From: Candidatus Bathyarchaeota archaeon
GTDB lineage: Archaea > Thermoproteota > Bathyarchaeia > Bathyarchaeales > Bathycorpusculaceae
Direction of reading: 5' to 3'
Length of the DNA stretch: 5,347 nucleotides
Assembly (NCBI GenBank): GCA_018396935.1
Contig: JAGTRA010000075.1
Coordinates: 1-5,347, forward strand
Both the position numbers and the translations under genes were made by a program. This document shows, piece after piece, positions 4,996 to 5,347 of the stretch (its first letter is position 1; every line of letters begins with the position of its first letter). Below the pieces are notes generated by a model. That model made no database searches. It saw nothing but the letters and a program-made list of their open reading frames with translations, and was not told the DNA's origin.

Positions 4996-5347
4996 TTAAC
5001 CCTGAAAAACAGCCTCAACCGTCTCCAACCCCTTCTTTAAATCTACAGCATACCCAGCCTCATTTATAGCGCAGGCAAAGGCATGAATTGTTGCTAAAAC
5101 CTCTTTTTTAGAGATTATGCCCATATTGCCTATTCGGAAGATTTTCCCCTTAAGTTTACCCATGCCTCCAGCTATTTGAACGTTATATTTTTCCCACATG
5201 ATTTTAGTTACAGCATGCTCATCTACACCACGTGGAACATTAACAGCAACTACAGTATTAGAACGAGACAGCTTCTCCTTCGGGAAAATTGACAGCCCTA
5301 AAGCTTCAAAGGCGCTGTAGAATGCCTCTGCACATCGCTTATGTCTT
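4996..5347 (-). CDS. Class V aminotransferase, C-terminal part (5' end outside window)
   Basis: A PLP-dependent class V (AGXT/serine-pyruvate family) aminotransferase. The frame is open from the right edge to a TAA at 4998-4996, giving the last 116 residues of a protein usually near 380; the PLP-binding lysine half lies beyond the window. The small C-terminal domain is recognisable: SNTVVAVNVPRGVDEHAV, then IMWEKYNVQIAGGMGKLKGK and IFRIGNMG, then a helix ending in VEAVFQG. The internal ATG at 5199 is not the start, because conserved sequence continues upstream. Family members use alanine, serine or glyoxylate. In Methanococcales a class V relative (MJ0959) serves as phosphoserine aminotransferase. 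Beside a SerB-SerA fusion, that role is likely but unproven. Its stop is two bases from that of the fusion gene on the other strand. Confidence 0.88.
   Translation of the reverse strand, partial: RHKRCAEAFYSAFEALGLSIFPKEKLSRSNTVVAVNVPRGVDEHAVTKIMWEKYNVQIAGGMGKLKGKIFRIGNMGIISKKEVLATIHAFACAINEAGYAVDLKKGLETVEAVFQG

Overview
The window looks archaeal. The tRNA genes and the serA-like gene have A/T-rich boxes at archaeal TATA spacing, two genes have purine-rich Shine-Dalgarno sites, tRNA-Val has no encoded CCA, the phosphatase domain resembles the Methanocaldococcus jannaschii phosphoserine phosphatase, and a sequon-rich surface protein ends in a C-terminal membrane anchor. The overall style recalls uncultured TACK lineages such as Bathyarchaeia, but that placement is an impression from sequence alone.

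Layout. Bases 1-440 hold no intact gene: there is a possible 3' end of a plus-strand gene (3-80), and a decayed minus-strand gene remnant (211-421) with a terminator-like hairpin beyond its stop. Bases 450-2779 form a two-gene plus-strand unit. The first gene is a secreted protein extremely rich in Tyr and Trp. Its signal peptide lies upstream of the first ATG, so it probably starts at a non-canonical CTG (494). The second is a signal-peptide protein anchored by a C-terminal membrane helix; its GTG start (1544) lies 15 bases after the first gene's stop. Bases 2831-3150 carry two divergent tRNA genes: tRNA-Val(GAC) on minus and tRNA-Ser(UGA) on plus. Bases 3235-4993 hold a promoter, a structured leader of about 100 nt, and a fused phosphoserine phosphatase-phosphoglycerate dehydrogenase gene. 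A class V aminotransferase gene converges on it with two bases between the stop codons and runs off the right edge.

The right half reads as a compact phosphorylated-serine pathway. The dehydrogenase domain oxidises 3-phosphoglycerate, the aminotransferase is a candidate for making phosphoserine, and the phosphatase domain releases serine. The dehydrogenase lacks the usual C-terminal regulatory ACT region, so the foldable leader is a plausible alternative control point. The left operon is uncharacterised: I infer a secreted protein (possibly a degenerate caspase/gingipain-like fold) paired with a membrane-anchored partner at the cell surface.
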